Assembly: GCA_018873245.2 (NCBI GenBank)
Contig: JAEMBT020000006.1
Location: forward strand, 4,919,855 to 4,983,854
DNA length: 64,000 nt
Origin: Archegozetes longisetosus
Lineage: Eukaryota; Arthropoda; Arachnida; Sarcoptiformes; Trhypochthoniidae
Direction: 5' to 3'
Position numbers and translations under genes: made by a program. Positions 45,295 to 58,559 of the stretch are shown piece by piece. Within the stretch, counting starts at the first letter, position 1, and every line of letters starts with the position of its first letter. The notes below the pieces were generated by a model that had not been told where the DNA came from, did no database searches, and saw nothing but the letters and a program-made list of their open reading frames with translations.

Positions 45295-48200
45295 TCGAAT
45301 AAACCCTTATTTTCAATAACATTCTATGAATTCATTACATGACATCGAGAAGTTTGCTTTGTTAAAATCTCGGCTTTAACAGATTTAACATTCAAACTAT
45401 TTCCTTCATAAAATAATAGATTTTACAAAATTTAAACCATCATACAATTAAGTATTAATTTTTTAAAGCTTCTAATCAGTCAAAACCTGAGAAAACGCCT
45501 CCTGAGACTGGAGAAAAAAAGACCTTAAGACCAGAAATATAACACTCGTAATTGAGGCATCAAACGAGGCATAATTTTATGTGATTTGAATCAAAGCTAA
45601 TTTTCCAACGGTTAAACCAAACCTAATAAGGATTCTATTGATTCTCGTTATATGAGTTAATGATTTGGATGGATCTTGGATGTAAGTTCAAAACAAATAT
45701 AATAGACGGACAGGGTCATCAAAGATATGCCTAAGCTTTAAAAGTCATACTTTATTGATGAGGGAGTCATATTTTAATTAAATAAATTTGAACGAGTGCT
45801 ACAAAATTGATTATAATTTATCGAAACTTCGTATAATAAAAATAGTTTTTGCGACTATTGTTAGATTTATATTGACAGTTATCTTTAATATACGAATATC
45901 TAACTTTGTTTAACACTTTGGTTAATACGATGAAAAAGTAATTATTTCGCCCTTCAATATAAATCACTATTTATTCAATGTTCTGATTGAAAGTTATATT
46001 AAATGAATCTTTATGTTTACCCCACGATAGAGTACGCGCTCTTCTATCATGAGAAAACTCTAATTCAGGGTTAAAAAAATATCCAACACATCATTGATGA
46101 CTCTATTCCTCATATAGAGTAAAATCTCGTTACAATAAATCTTCTATGTCAAATTACTTTATTAAGGAGTATCACTATAGAAAAATTTAATAAATAAGGT
46201 ATAACATCCTTATAATAAAGCCAATCCCCTAGTATTTTGAGTTTTTTATGACAAATTTTCACTGATTAAGAAATTTTTTACAAAAGCCTGACTTATTAAG
46301 AGTGGTCTGACTACCGACAAAGTATACAATGCCTCAAAAAGTAACTTTTACTTGAATCATTGTCCGGCACAAGCAATAAGACACTTACTGCAAATAAACT
46401 AAGAAATCAAACGATTTTTATACACAAATACAATGAAGCGAATTATCCAAAGATCGATCAATACTATATAGACTAATATAAAGTATTTTGACACTAATTG
46501 AAGTGTTGTTAATAGTTGAATTCAAGTATTTTATTGAATTTTCAAATATATTTTTTCATAGTTTGAACTTCAATTTGATTTTATTTATTTGTTTAGAGGT
46601 GTATTTTTGCGTAATAAATAAACAGCCTTATTCATAAACACTAGTTAAACGATAACTTGAAAATAGTCATAACTTAAGTCGCAGTTTGCATATTCATTAA
46701 ACTGACTTAAATAATAACTTTAGGGTTCACTTACACATGTTAGACGAATGGCACTCGAATAAATGTTAATCTTTTATGAGTAATCCATAAGTAGTAACTT
46801 CGAGTTATACCTCAAGTGATTAGTTAGTTCTCAGTCATATGATAATTTCGCTAAAACTTAAGTGTTATTTATGAATAAGCTCAAAACGTTAATTCTAAGA
46901 CCTCGATAACAGAAACAACTGAATGGCACACAGAATACCGAAGTAAGTATATCAACAATCGCCAGATTTATAAGGAATTTGTGAGAGCTGTAGTTTGTTA
47001 GTTTATTAAATACAGAAGTTCAACAATTATTACAAACGCATTATCAGTAAATGCTGAAACATTATAAACACTTACTATCAATGAAGTAATCAGTAGTGAA
47101 AGTTTTTCATATTATGCTGTTTCGTTATAACTCGGCAGCGAAGCTATAATTTTTTGAAGAATCTAGTACTCTTCTTTCTAATTTCAGTCTTATAATTTAT
47201 TTTTGTGTATGCATGTTTTTAAAAATTATTGAAGTTCTTACGTATTTATTCGAACAAATTTTATGGGGATTTTTCTTCATTTACAACCCATAAAATCAAA
47301 CTTTCAATCAGCGAGGTTTGTATCTATTAATGATATTCTTAGAGTATAAACATTCGGATAAGCTCAAAGTAATTCTTTGTTCCTAATACTGTATTATTAT
47401 ATGCTTCTATGTTTGATCGCTCGTGTTACAGTCTCGCAACTAAGGATGCCAGCACTTCACTGAGTAAAAGCTGGAGACAAACTATCAAAGAGGGCACTAT
47501 AGAATAATTTTTGAGAACTATTTCTAATAGGTTAAAAACCAAAAGGTGGATCAAAAGAAAAATCTGCAGCTTTAGGCCTTCACTGAAGGCTGGAGATTCC
47601 AGTGTAAAGCTAGAGAGATGGCATCCTTACTTACACTAATAAAATGAACTATTTTTTAATGTTTAAGAACAAAATTTCATCACCTATTTTAGTTATCAAG
47701 TCCTCGTTTTTATTTTACACCCTTTTCGTTATAACTGAATATTTTCTTAAAAATAAGTATTTGTTTAGTTCTTCAAAAATCTGATTTATCCCCAAATAGT
47801 TGCTTACATCGAAGTTCAAAGTTTATCAAAACATATAAGTTCTAATAAAACGATCGATTGCAACAAGCGAATACGACAAATTAATAATTTAGTTCTAGGA
47901 GACACACTTTGTGTAATGGGAGAAATTGACTCAAAAACACCTGAACAGAACCAGAAGATAATTTTGAAAGTAGTAGCAAACGCTAATTGAAAAAGTGGTT
48001 CAAAATTCAAGTTGTCTATGCTTACGCGAAAACTTGTAAAGGAAAATAGTTTTAAACGAAGTTGAAATTGCGTTATTATAAGCGCTGTTTTAATACTATT
48101 GAGAAAGCTTTCAAGTCTATTATTTTTTTATTTATGTATATTTTAAAACGATGAGTTTTTTTGCGGCCAATGCTTTTCCGGTTGACTAGAAAACTGTAGT

Positions 48201-49140
48201 GAAAACCGAGAAACACTTTTATTTGAAGGATTGCTATTGATACTACATTATTAGAGCAAAATTTTACCGTATATAATGTTAATACATACTTTTTGAATAT
48301 CACCAAATTTAAACAAGTTATCAACATAAAGATTGAACTTCAAAAATTAGATTTTTCTCATTATTATCTTCAATAACAAGCGAAAATGCAAAAAGTTATG
48401 TCTGAAAGGTAAATAGCTGAAACGATAATAAACTTTAGCAAATATATAAATTGTAACAAATAAATGGAAAAACTAATTTGATATCTTTCTAATCAATAAG
48501 CTCCTTTTTACTTCTGAATATGAATGCTTTTAAATATAATAGAATTCTACGAAATGTACGGAAAAACTAACAGGTATTGAATCCTATATTATATGAGAAA
48601 CTCTATATAAACGTTGAGTTTTTCATACTAATTACGATTCTGTGTTGCAAAAAATGTAACAATATAGATGAATTGCATGTGTTTATCATCTTTGTTAATT
48701 GCATATTAGTTAATAACTAATAATTTTATTCAATTAAATTGATAAACGAAATATTTCGTTACTATTCAGAGTTAGGTTGAATGCATCAAACATTGGATAC
48801 TAAAAATAATAGTAAGTAAAGAAATAAAAACTGCTATTCTAATTTGAATAATTGCTTCTGACATATACTTTGTCTGGTGTATTGTACTTTGAATAATCAT
48901 TCGGCTTTTATTGGGCAAAAAATTACAAGTAACAGATATGCAAAACATAAAGAATCGAAACAAATATCGACATAGAAAAAAATGTTTTTCAACTAAATAG
49001 GCTAAAAAGCTATAATCTAATAAAATTGAGAAATATATTTATATTATAAATAACCTCTCCTCATTTTTGTGGTAGTCATAAAGTTTAAATCAATTTTGAT
49101 TTTTAAATAAAAACATCAACGATTAAAGAGGGACAAGAAC
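45295..49140. other. large receptor spacer, no intact gene
   Basis: The stretch 45310-45560 repeats the sequence upstream of gene 1. Near 46117 AGTAAAATCTCGTTACAATAA resembles a pogo/Tigger-type end without a visible partner. The frames at 47816-48010 and 48076-48327 (minus) are unrecognised and probably chance. Confidence 0.45.
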
Positions 49141-49148
49141 TTAAGGTG

Positions 49149-50228
49149 ATGTCTGAAATAAACGCATTTTCTTATATGAATAAAATATTCATACTCTATG
49201 GCTTGGAATCTAACATACAAAGAAAATGGATAACAAAACTGAATTCAACGATCACTAAAACCATACTCGTTTACAATTTGGTTGCATGGACCTATTTAAC
49301 CATAGAATTGACGAATTGGCAACTACCGAACATATCATGGATTATGATATTATACATTAATATAGTATCATTTTTGGCTTACCAAACAAAACATTCAAAA
49401 CTGTATGAACTGATTAATGAGTTATCTGTTCAATGTATATACAACGAAGTGAAACAGATATCGCTAATTTTATCTATCCTCTGGTTCATCACTGTATCAA
49501 TAATGATGTGTATTAATAATTATTGGGTTTTTAAGGTATTCGTGAAAATACCTAATAATAGTTCTCTTTGTTCTATACTTAAGCGTATCAATTTTGTTTT
49601 ACTGGAAAATTCAGCAGCGATCTATTTGCTCGGTTCGGGTTTAATGCAGATTTTGGCTTATATGCAATCTTATTATATATTGTATTGCATTAAGAAAAGG
49701 CATTTCAATAACTCTCTATTAATTGATTCAAGGAACAAGATGGAAAAAATCAAACGAATAAGAGTTGATGAATTCGAAATAAGATCCATTGAAGAGAAAT
49801 TAAATAATTTGGTTGGTTTTGTACCGATTGTTTGGTTATTAGGAATATTCATCAGAGCTTGTGCTAACATCACAGAAATGGCTACAAATTCAGATAATAT
49901 TATAGATTCAAGTACTGGATCTATAGATATTTTCATATATAGTGCTTTTCTCTTAACGATTATTATAATTGTTGGTCGACTTAATAATAAATATGACATA
50001 AATTCAGTTATTAGTATTGTTAATAAGAGTTTTTCACCTGAAATGTTTGATGATCAAAATTTGAAGCTCAAAATAATTCAGTATTTGATCGAATCAACAA
50101 ATCGACATAATAATAAACCCAAACCTTTTGGTCTGTTTGATATGGATTCAAGCTTAATTCTTAAATTTATAAACGCAATCATAATACTTTCTGTAATGTG
50201 TATTCAGTTGAAGCCCTCAACTAAATAG
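49149..50228 (+). CDS. Gustatory receptor-like 7TM protein 8
   Basis: Intact, 359 residues from MSEINAFSYMN; a directly preceding ATG would add one Met. Close paralogue of gene 7 (shared NNYWVFK, TGSIDIFIYS, SPEMFDDQNLKL). The C-terminal signature is the most drifted of the intact copies (ILSVMCIQL for TFSVMCVQL), and ESTNRHNNKPKPFGLFD lacks the usual cysteine. Last gene of the array; no receptor follows in the next 13 kb. Confidence 0.78.
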   Translation: MSEINAFSYMNKIFILYGLESNIQRKWITKLNSTITKTILVYNLVAWTYLTIELTNWQLPNISWIMILYINIVSFLAYQTKHSKLYELINELSVQCIYNEVKQISLILSILWFITVSIMMCINNYWVFKVFVKIPNNSSLCSILKRINFVLLENSAAIYLLGSGLMQILAYMQSYYILYCIKKRHFNNSLLIDSRNKMEKIKRIRVDEFEIRSIEEKLNNLVGFVPIVWLLGIFIRACANITEMATNSDNIIDSSTGSIDIFIYSAFLLTIIIIVGRLNNKYDINSVISIVNKSFSPEMFDDQNLKLKIIQYLIESTNRHNNKPKPFGLFDMDSSLILKFINAIIILSVMCIQLKPSTK

Positions 50229-50229
50229 T

Positions 50230-52535
50230 GTCAAGAATTTGATTTCATTTTAAGCCTGCTTGGTTATAAAAGAATAAATATACTTATTTCAACAGAAATT
50301 TGTTGACAGATATTTTGCTTATCCACTTTATAAAGCAACCTCAATATTCTAATAATATTGATAGTTTAACTTAAGTTTGATTTAGTAATAGTCAATAAAT
50401 TGAATGTTGATTCGAAATTTTTCAATTGAAAGAGTCTAACATTTGCTGATCATCGATCTTGTAACTAAATAATATAATTGATTAATTCAGTTGCATTTGT
50501 AGTTCAAATCTAGTTATTCGTTCTGATACCACTCACTCTCATCAATGACTGACTAATTTTTGTGTGCTATCATCGCGAGCAATATTAGAGACGCCCTTCT
50601 GTTCATTAAAAAAAACCATAAGTTGATTATGTTTTATATTGTGTATATCAAACGAATATAGATGATAACCACTTATAAATTAGTTATTAAATCAACATTC
50701 AAAACAAAACGACATTCTATTTAATGGATAATAAGTCTTAAACAACAAATTTCAAATTATATGGCTACTAAAAACTCTGAATTTATTTGTACAGTTTGTA
50801 GAGGAAAACAAAATATTTGTGAATATTTGACTACATTTGATTCTTGATACTCTTCAAACTAATTTGAATTTAAACCAGATTATTTTATTAAGTTTAACAT
50901 ACTATGAGAAAACAAAATGACAGAAGTTATGAATATGTGATCAGACTCTCTATTAGTGTACGTAAGTATCAAATATAAATATGCTTTATGAATTTTAAAA
51001 CTTATTTTACAATTTTTAAAAATTGTTTATGGGTCATAGTCTTGAGCAAAATTTTCTCTTTTGCATTTATTATTTTTTTCAGTTAACATTTAAAAGATAA
51101 AGGATTTTGTTTATGAATGAATATACGAAAGATTTGGCATAATTATAAAGTCTAGCCATCCAGTCAATATGAATTGTTATTAACCAATAATAACCACTAT
51201 TAGAACATATAGTGATCATAACATATCATAGCTCATTATAAGCAATGGTATTACAAACGTTATCAAATAGTTTGTAACCACAAAAGTCTTTGAGCTCAAG
51301 AATATCTTTGCCTTCGAGTATTCGTACTTAATCTTGTTATGCAGTGATGGTTCAATCTCCGACTCATAAATATTATATTCTAAAATGTCCATAAATACTC
51401 CAGATTATCCAGCTAATAAAATTTTGTTAGAATGTCTACTCACAGTGTTTTTACTTTTGAATAGATACGTGAGGACTAGATATTAGAAAGTTCATGTAAC
51501 CAAAGTTATTAATAGATTATTGATCTGATAAAAATAATTTCGAAAATTTTTAGCTTTATAAAGTCAAAAAATGTTTATGAATAAGTAACTTATGTAAACT
51601 TTCTAGTTTAGAAATAAACTAAAAACTGATATATGTATGAGTTACCATAGGAACAAAGTAATTTCTTTAAAATTTTTTATAGTCAATTCTGAAAATGAAT
51701 TGCTATTGTGGGTTTAACTTGTTTTTATAGATAGTGGTAGACAATACTCGAGTTTTAGACAATTAGTGGAGAGCGCGAGTGTGAGCGTCAAACATATAAA
51801 AATAAGCTGTACAGTTATTTTCTATCCGAAATCTCTAATTTGATAAATTTAATAAACTTGAATGCACTAAAACATCAATAATCAGCTGCGCTATTGGAGG
51901 AACTCTTTTAGATTGATTCATGTGTTGTTTTCGATTCAAACAAGATTGAATATTTTTTAAGTTAGTTTTGCAAAAATATAGAACAACTTGAATTATATTT
52001 TACTCGTAGAATGATGATAAAACGCTCAGTACTCGTGTGCTGGTTTGAGCGTCAAATTTCGGCTCAGCTCAGGCCTTGGTGTCGAGCATGTCCATTACTG
52101 TTCAAAGAAAGCTGAATTCTCTTGACTCACATCGATGACTGCATAATAAAATAGCATATCACTCGAGGCAACGAATTACCTAAAGTTCCGCTTTCATATA
52201 AATCACTGTATAAATCAATACATTTTATGCATCAATTATTACTTATGACCTTATCTAGACTTATTCTGATGTGAATCATTTGGATAGAGTATGATTCGAA
52301 GTAAAGGATAAAAACAAAATCAAATTACAGGTGAACTAAAGTGTAGCCTTTTATTATCCAGTTCATGTAATGCATTCAGAGAAATTGGACATTTGCTAGC
52401 TCTAAAAGATATTCAGCTTTATTTTATCATTCTTTGAGCAAAATTATATCCAAAAATTGCTTTTCTACAAATGTTTTAGCAACAGTTGCAAATATTTGCT
52501 AAGAGATTATTTTGTTCTGCTAGTTACCAGATTGA
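50230..52535. other. 3' flank of receptor 8, no gene
   Basis: Carries the duplicated blocks matching 43.4-43.6 kb. No coding sequence recognised. Confidence 0.5.
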
Positions 52536-52540
52536 GGAAA

Positions 52541-52624
52541 GTAAACTTGTGGCGGTATAAATTTGCCTATTATGTTGTATAAATGTAAGCTCTAATAGGC
52601 AAATTTATACCGCCATGAGTTTAC
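52541..52624. repeat. 84-bp hairpin (two 32-bp arms)
   Basis: Arms at 52541-52572 and 52593-52624 are reverse complements with two mismatches, around GGCGGTATAAATTTGCC. It could be a tiny MITE. It interrupts the duplicated flank. Confidence 0.85.
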
Positions 52625-52629
52625 ATCCA

Positions 52630-53800
52630 ACACTTATACTTCTAATAATTTGTTTATAACTTGTTTTAAACAATCGATAGAATTTCAGCTCTGATTAAAT
52701 GAATGGCCGCTACAAATTCAACGTTTTCGTACTTCATTCTTGAAGCAATTTCTTCTTAACTTCAATTAGTAATTGTACAACGAAAACACACGCTCGTCAA
52801 TTTGCCAAACATCTCAACAATTATTACAATCGTGCTGCCAGAAAATGCTATTAAACATGATGATAAATAAGCAAATACTATTTCTGGAGTCATTTTCTCA
52901 TAACTCGTTAACTTATATTCACAATTTGTTAATTTGCTTTCATTCAAATGATATAATGAAACCATTTTCGAAAGCTTTCACTCCAAAGCCTATTAGTTTT
53001 CGAACCTAATGGAAAAGTTTCGTATTAACTCAAAATAAATGTTTACGCACATTTCGATAGCGCTCACTTTGATTCGAGTACCTCACAATTTCTCTCAATC
53101 AGATCAATATATTTGTACCTAAAGTGTAAAAAGTAACACAAATTCAAGTTCAACACTTGTTTTTCAGATCTTATTAGATATTTCAATTGATTTATAGTGT
53201 TTGTACTGCAATCAGCAGTCGTGAAGTCATTTTTAAACGAACTTCTACTAAACTTTTACTTTCAATAAAACATTAAATCTCACCAAAAATTGAAATTCTA
53301 CTCTTTTGCTCAAATGAACTGTTTGACAGTTTCCTTAAATAATACTTAAGTTTGTAATAATCTATGAATAAAAATTGAACAGAGTATTAATCATATGAAA
53401 TATCACATTACATGAAATAAATCAAAATAATTGATATATTTGTCTCAACAAAATACTTGCATACAACCAATATTTTATTTTTGATCACTTTTCAACTCTT
53501 AAGATAAATTGAAAAATAAATCACTGTTCTAATCAATTAAATAATGATTAAGTTTCTCGTTTTGACAGTTTCTGAAATCATCTCAATATATTAAGATATT
53601 TGTTAGTCTTATAAATCTTTAGATTTAACGAAAAAAGTCAATCCTTGTTTATGAACTTTGCTTTTGGCATAAGTTCACAAACGACTAAAAATAAAATACT
53701 TCATTTCAAGTAATAGTTTACTGTTTGTCAATATTTCATAAGTTGGCAAAACTTTTGTAAAGCTCTTTTCGAAAATTAGAAAAGTTTTCGATACCAGAAA
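52630..53800. other. duplicated flank, no gene
   Basis: The stretch 52867-53115 matches 43685-43955. The open frame at 52773-53009 overlaps it and is not conserved in the other copy, so it is not called. Confidence 0.5.
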
Positions 53801-53804
53801 TAAA

Positions 53805-53925
53805 TTTTAATCTTATTAAAGTGGATTTTAATCTTATTAAAACGGATTTTAATCTTATTAAAACAGATTTTAATCTTATTAAAATGGATTTTAATCTTAT
53901 TAAAATTGATTTTAATCTTATTAAT
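53805..53925 (+). repeat. 21-bp tandem repeat, about 5.8 copies
   Basis: The unit TTTTAATCTTATTAAA plus a variable 5-base spacer repeats in strict 21-bp phase. Changes are confined mostly to the spacer (GTGGA, ACGGA, ACAGA, ATGGA, ATTGA). Confidence 0.95.
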
Positions 53926-53970
53926 CTATTTGTATTCTGTCGTCTTCAAAACTTTTGATACAGCTCCTAT

Positions 53971-54462
53971 TAGGGGTCTGCAACGGGTTGGGTTAGGTTT
54001 CGATGAAATTCGACGGTTTAGGTGGGCTCGGGTCATAGATAAAAATTCATAGTTGTGTTCAGTTTCTCATACAAATTCTTGTTAATTAAAGTCTACCAAC
54101 GATTAAGCATTAAATAACTGATGCAATATATTTATGGTACAGTCTTTATCTTCTAAGTCTCATTGATAATATTGTTATTGTATTCTTATAATGAAAATCT
54201 AATTGCTTTGTATCTGATTGAACGCTTCGCTTTAAACAATAAATGATCCGAAATGTGATAATATAATATATTTTTTTACAGTCGGACTGGGCGGGTTGAA
54301 AAAATTCAATTATGGGTTTGACGAGTTAGGTCTAAAGAATTTTAAGTACAGGTGGGTTCAGACGGGTTCAAATTAGTTACTAACGGATCGGGCGGGTTCA
54401 AATTAGCTCGAGAATCCGACGAGCGGGTCAGTCCGTCAATTTCTCAGACTTGCAGAACACTA
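53971..54462. mobile_element. 492-bp hAT-like MITE
   Basis: The ends TAGGGGTCTGCAA and (complement) TAGTGTTCTGCAA form imperfect inverted repeats of hAT character. They are flanked by GCTCCTAT / GCTCTTGT, an 8-bp duplication with two differences. Subterminal GGGTTGGG and CGGGTTCAAATTAG boxes repeat inside. Non-coding. Confidence 0.75.
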
Positions 54463-54474
54463 GCTCTTGTAATG

Positions 54475-56460
54475 AAAACTTAAACTTCATTTTGAAAGTT
54501 TGAACAGATTTTGTTTGAAAATAATACAGACATTGACTATAAATATACTTTTCTTTTGAGAAAAGCAACTAATTTTGTTCATTCTTATAGAGTTTTAATC
54601 AAACATTTAAGACTTAATGATAGAATTAGTGATTTAAGTAATAATTCAATTATAATTTTAAGCTAATACTTACGAATTCGATTGTCATCTTAAATATAGA
54701 ATGACTGTAAATACTTTTAAAAATGTTGTTTATTACGGTTTCGTATTATAAGTTAATTGTATTATAAGAAATGGAATTGATTTAAATGAAAATAGAATGC
54801 AAAATACACTTTTGTCAGTCCTCATAGTTATATGCGTTTTTCACCTTTATATCAAATGATTGTCACCAATTCAAATTTTTGAAAAACTTGCATGTAGTTT
54901 GCAATCAAAATATAATTAGATGACATGAAACAGACAAATGTCGCCTAAACATGCTTACAGTTGGAAATTTGTCAAAAATACTTATAAACTCAGTCTATCA
55001 ACACTTCATTGGAGGTGAATGTGAATAACTCTTTTCATGTGAATTAATCATCAAACTAATTAATAAATATGCATTTATCATATTATTGTGATAACTCAAA
55101 AGAAAACACGATTCCATACATTTACAATAAGTTATTAATCAGTTTATTGAAGTAATATTTTTGAGTCACTAACGTTTTTCTTACACATCAACAATGAATT
55201 TTCATGTAACTTGATCTTTAAGAGCAACTTCCAGGTACAATTATTTGGTCCAGATTTTAGTACTATCGAAGACTTTTAGGTTAATGGGATTGATAAAGCG
55301 AGCTTGTGTCATATTCTTTTTTGATATACTATGGTTTAGGAAGAGCTATTATTGAACATGAACAGAGTTTTATAACTTCTCAATTTCCTAACAAATAAGA
55401 ATCAGAATAAGTAGAGTACTAACTAATGTATCCTTGCTTTGATTAGTAGAGCGGTGAAATATACAAAAATATCCATTCAACCTATTATCAAATCGAAAAC
55501 TTATGTGCTGTTTTAATTTAAATACATGCTTCACTGTATATCACTTTAAAAAGTCAACTGTATAAACTAAACACGTTATTCAGGTTAACTGTTAGAATAT
55601 GATTCGCACATATTAAATTCTTATCCTATCAATCATATAAAAAATACAGATGTTATAATTATTTTAAACACAGCTCCCAATCAAAAATGTTCCTCGTACA
55701 AAAAAGTATATCTTACAAAAGTAAGATCTGACAATATATTTTTATGATCAAAATAAGTCATGATAAGTATTTGCGACATTTAAGGATTTTATCGTGAGTA
55801 ATAAAATATTAACTTTTATTAAGAACAAAAAATATCTATTGAAGGATTTTAAGCAAAAGCAACGCAAGCCATGGAAAGTTACTGAAAATGATAACTATAA
55901 CATAGATTCTAATTGAAACTAAGTTCTACTTCACATAATGTTCACCCTGTGATAAACTTTTTAAATAATAGGTTCAAAAAATTGTCCCAGTTAAGAGTTT
56001 TTGCATGTTGCTCAATAGAAACTAGATAATCTTTCTATAGGAGCATAAATTCTGATAGAAAAATAAATTTTGACTCAATTGCTGCCTAACATTAAAGCCA
56101 TTTTTTATGAGAGATATGTTGAGAATTTAAATAAAAGTAATTATTCAGTTCTCTAAATTATCCATTAAATTCATACATTCGACAAATAGTTATTTTTCAT
56201 AGACAATATACTTATATATTATTTCGAAAATTTAGCTAGATTTGAACAAACTACGAGAAACTATTTTCAGTAACGACACAGTTTTTTATCTGATTAGTCG
56301 TTGACGTTTATATGCTAGGAGTTGCGCAAGAATCGCATCAAATAACCTAATTTCGTAATATCTTTTTCGAAGCTGTTTCCTTATGCGTAGGTGTAGAGCA
56401 ATATATATTCTTTCTAATATATTTTGAAGCAGCTTCTTTATATTTCATATAGTACTTGGT
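54475..56460. other. no gene recognised
   Basis: AT-rich, with no domain, long frame or repeat identified. Confidence 0.4.
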
Positions 56461-56477
56461 TCAGTTCATACAAGAAG

Positions 56478-56893
56478 GGCTTAGCGTCAAAATAACGCCG
56501 CAATAATAACGCCAATACAAAATAACGCTAATGATAATAACACAGTAATAATAACAACTTTGATAGTAGTTTTGAAACGTTTTAAGCGAAATGTATTGCT
56601 TATAACATTAGTATTAATTTATATCAAGCGAGGAATTTCATATAACTTTAACCTAGAAATTTAAATTGTATTTACAACATTCGTTATTTTTATATACATA
56701 TATGCTAAAAACTAATATGTGTGATATTTTTATAGCTTTCAATAAATTAGGAGTTCATACTGATGCATAAATTACATTTGAATACTATTTTATTGCGCAA
56801 TTTTGTTGGCGTTGACATTATTTTTATATTAGCAATTTTCACTTTGCGTTATTCTTATAAACATTGTTATTGTGGCGTTATCTTGACGTGATA
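56478..56893. mobile_element. 416-bp MITE with TAACGCC-rich ends
   Basis: Inverted ends share CGTCAA-ATAACGCC-CAATAA blocks. They are flanked by an 11-bp direct repeat with one difference, CATACAAGAAG / CATACTAGAAG (56467-56477, 56894-56904). The interior (56600-56645) matches 19975-20045, so a relic of the family also lies beside the 19-kb foldback. Confidence 0.75.
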
Positions 56894-56904
56894 CATACTA
56901 GAAG

Positions 56905-57930
56905 TAGTTATAGAATTTAGTATTAAACACTTGAATAAACTTTCGAAATCATTCCAAAATGTTATATTCAATCAACTTTTACACTTTTCATTTGATTTAA
57001 AAAGCAGTTGAGAAGAATATAAAAATTAACATGTTTATTCTAATGCCAATTAATAAAATAAATTATAATTAGAGTCAAGCCATGTATCGATTTCTTATTC
57101 ATTCTCAATCATAGACAAATATGATTTGTAACAATCGCTCACTTATGTTAATCAAACTGACTATTCGTTCAAGTAATTCAACACTTGTTTTATATCTCAC
57201 CTCAAGTTGATAGAAATAATTGTCACACCAATAAAAAGTACAACTTTGATTACGTAAATAATTTTATAATACATTTAAGCATCAATTAGATTTATATCTT
57301 CGAAACAAGAAAAAATGTATTTAATTATTTTTCATTTAGAATAAGATAAAGACACGGATAAAAATATAAAAAATTATTATATAATATAAAGTTGTGTTTT
57401 GTGAATATAAATGCAATTAATCTTAAAATAATTTAAATTTAAACTAATGTATAAATATTTATTCCACTTCGATAGGTTATGAGAAGTAAATAGTTATTAT
57501 AAGAAAATAGATCAGAGTATATCTTCTGCCTTCAAATGCTAATTTTCTCTATTTTACTAAACGAATGTCGATTTTTAAAATACAGTAAGTCTCATAGTTA
57601 TATCACCGAATATTCTATGAAATATTTTCGTTAATTTAATAGTTTGATCACAACTTTTTGTAGACTTGTTAATTCTATTATATTCCATTAGCTAACAAAA
57701 TTTTGAAGCAATCAGGAACCTTATTAAGACTTAATCTTGAAAACCCTAATTTCTCTATGTGCAAGATTATAAGACATGTTAAAATAATGTAATCTTTATT
57801 CGTAAACAAAACATGCAATTTGAAAAATGATATTGTAACTTTGTAAAATTTTCAGCTATTAAAAAATTATTCATAATGCTAAAGGGCATAAATTAACAGA
57901 ATATTGAGTGTCCAGAATGCAGCATTAAAC
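56905..57930. other. no gene recognised
   Basis: AT-rich spacer, nothing recognised. Confidence 0.4.
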
Positions 57931-57939
57931 GCAACTGGC

Positions 57940-58540
57940 ATGTTTCAACGAAAACTGCGGTCTCAATCAAAGGATCGAAGACCGCTGTAACAAATTATTT
58001 GGATGACCTCAAAAATTACGGAGAACAGCGGTCTGGATGCCTGAAAAAAGTTAGATTGAGGGATCGACAGACCATTTTAAGGAAGCTAACAACAACAGGA
58101 GTACTTACACTAAGATTAGGGACACCCTAGACTTGCCATATCATCCAACAACAATAGAACGAGTACTCAAAGAATCTCCCATTCATAAGTGTACAAAAAG
58201 ACACTGAAAACCGACACTGATGCTTGCACAAAAATAGACCCTAATAGAATAGACGAAATCCCACATGGAATTCGGACAAAAATGGCAAAATAATGAGGCG
58301 ATGCATACCACAGAATACATTTAGAATGGTTTTCGGCTATCAGGATCAATCAAATCAAATGGTCAGCGAAAAGTCTGGGCTTTATTCAGATTGAGAATCT
58401 TTGGGGTGTCCTAGTCCAAAGAGTATGTGAAAGTGCTGTCAGTATAATTGAAGGCCGCGATCCGCAATGAGTGGTCGAAGATTGCATTGGAAAACTTTAG
58501 AGATAACTAATAGTATGCCTAATAGGGTTTTGAGGTAATA
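57940..58540 (+). pseudogene. Tc1-like transposase relic
   Basis: Fragments in shifting frames follow the Tc1 order: an N-terminal SKTAVTNYLDDLKNYG block (57960-58025), a basic CLKKVRLRDRQ stretch, and a central region with an EAMHTTEYI stretch where relatives have the second catalytic site. The C-terminal SAKS...IENLWGVLVQRV (58370-58430) resembles the conserved SPDLNPIENLWG block. There are many stops and frameshifts. About 600 bp remain of a normal ~1 kb gene. Heavily decayed. Confidence 0.75.
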
Positions 58541-58559
58541 TTGTAAAAGTGGCCACGCA

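Noticed and set aside
46110-46330. pogo/Tigger-type MITE starting AGTAAAATCTCG
   Set aside because: Only one end is visible; no inverted partner or TA duplication could be paired.
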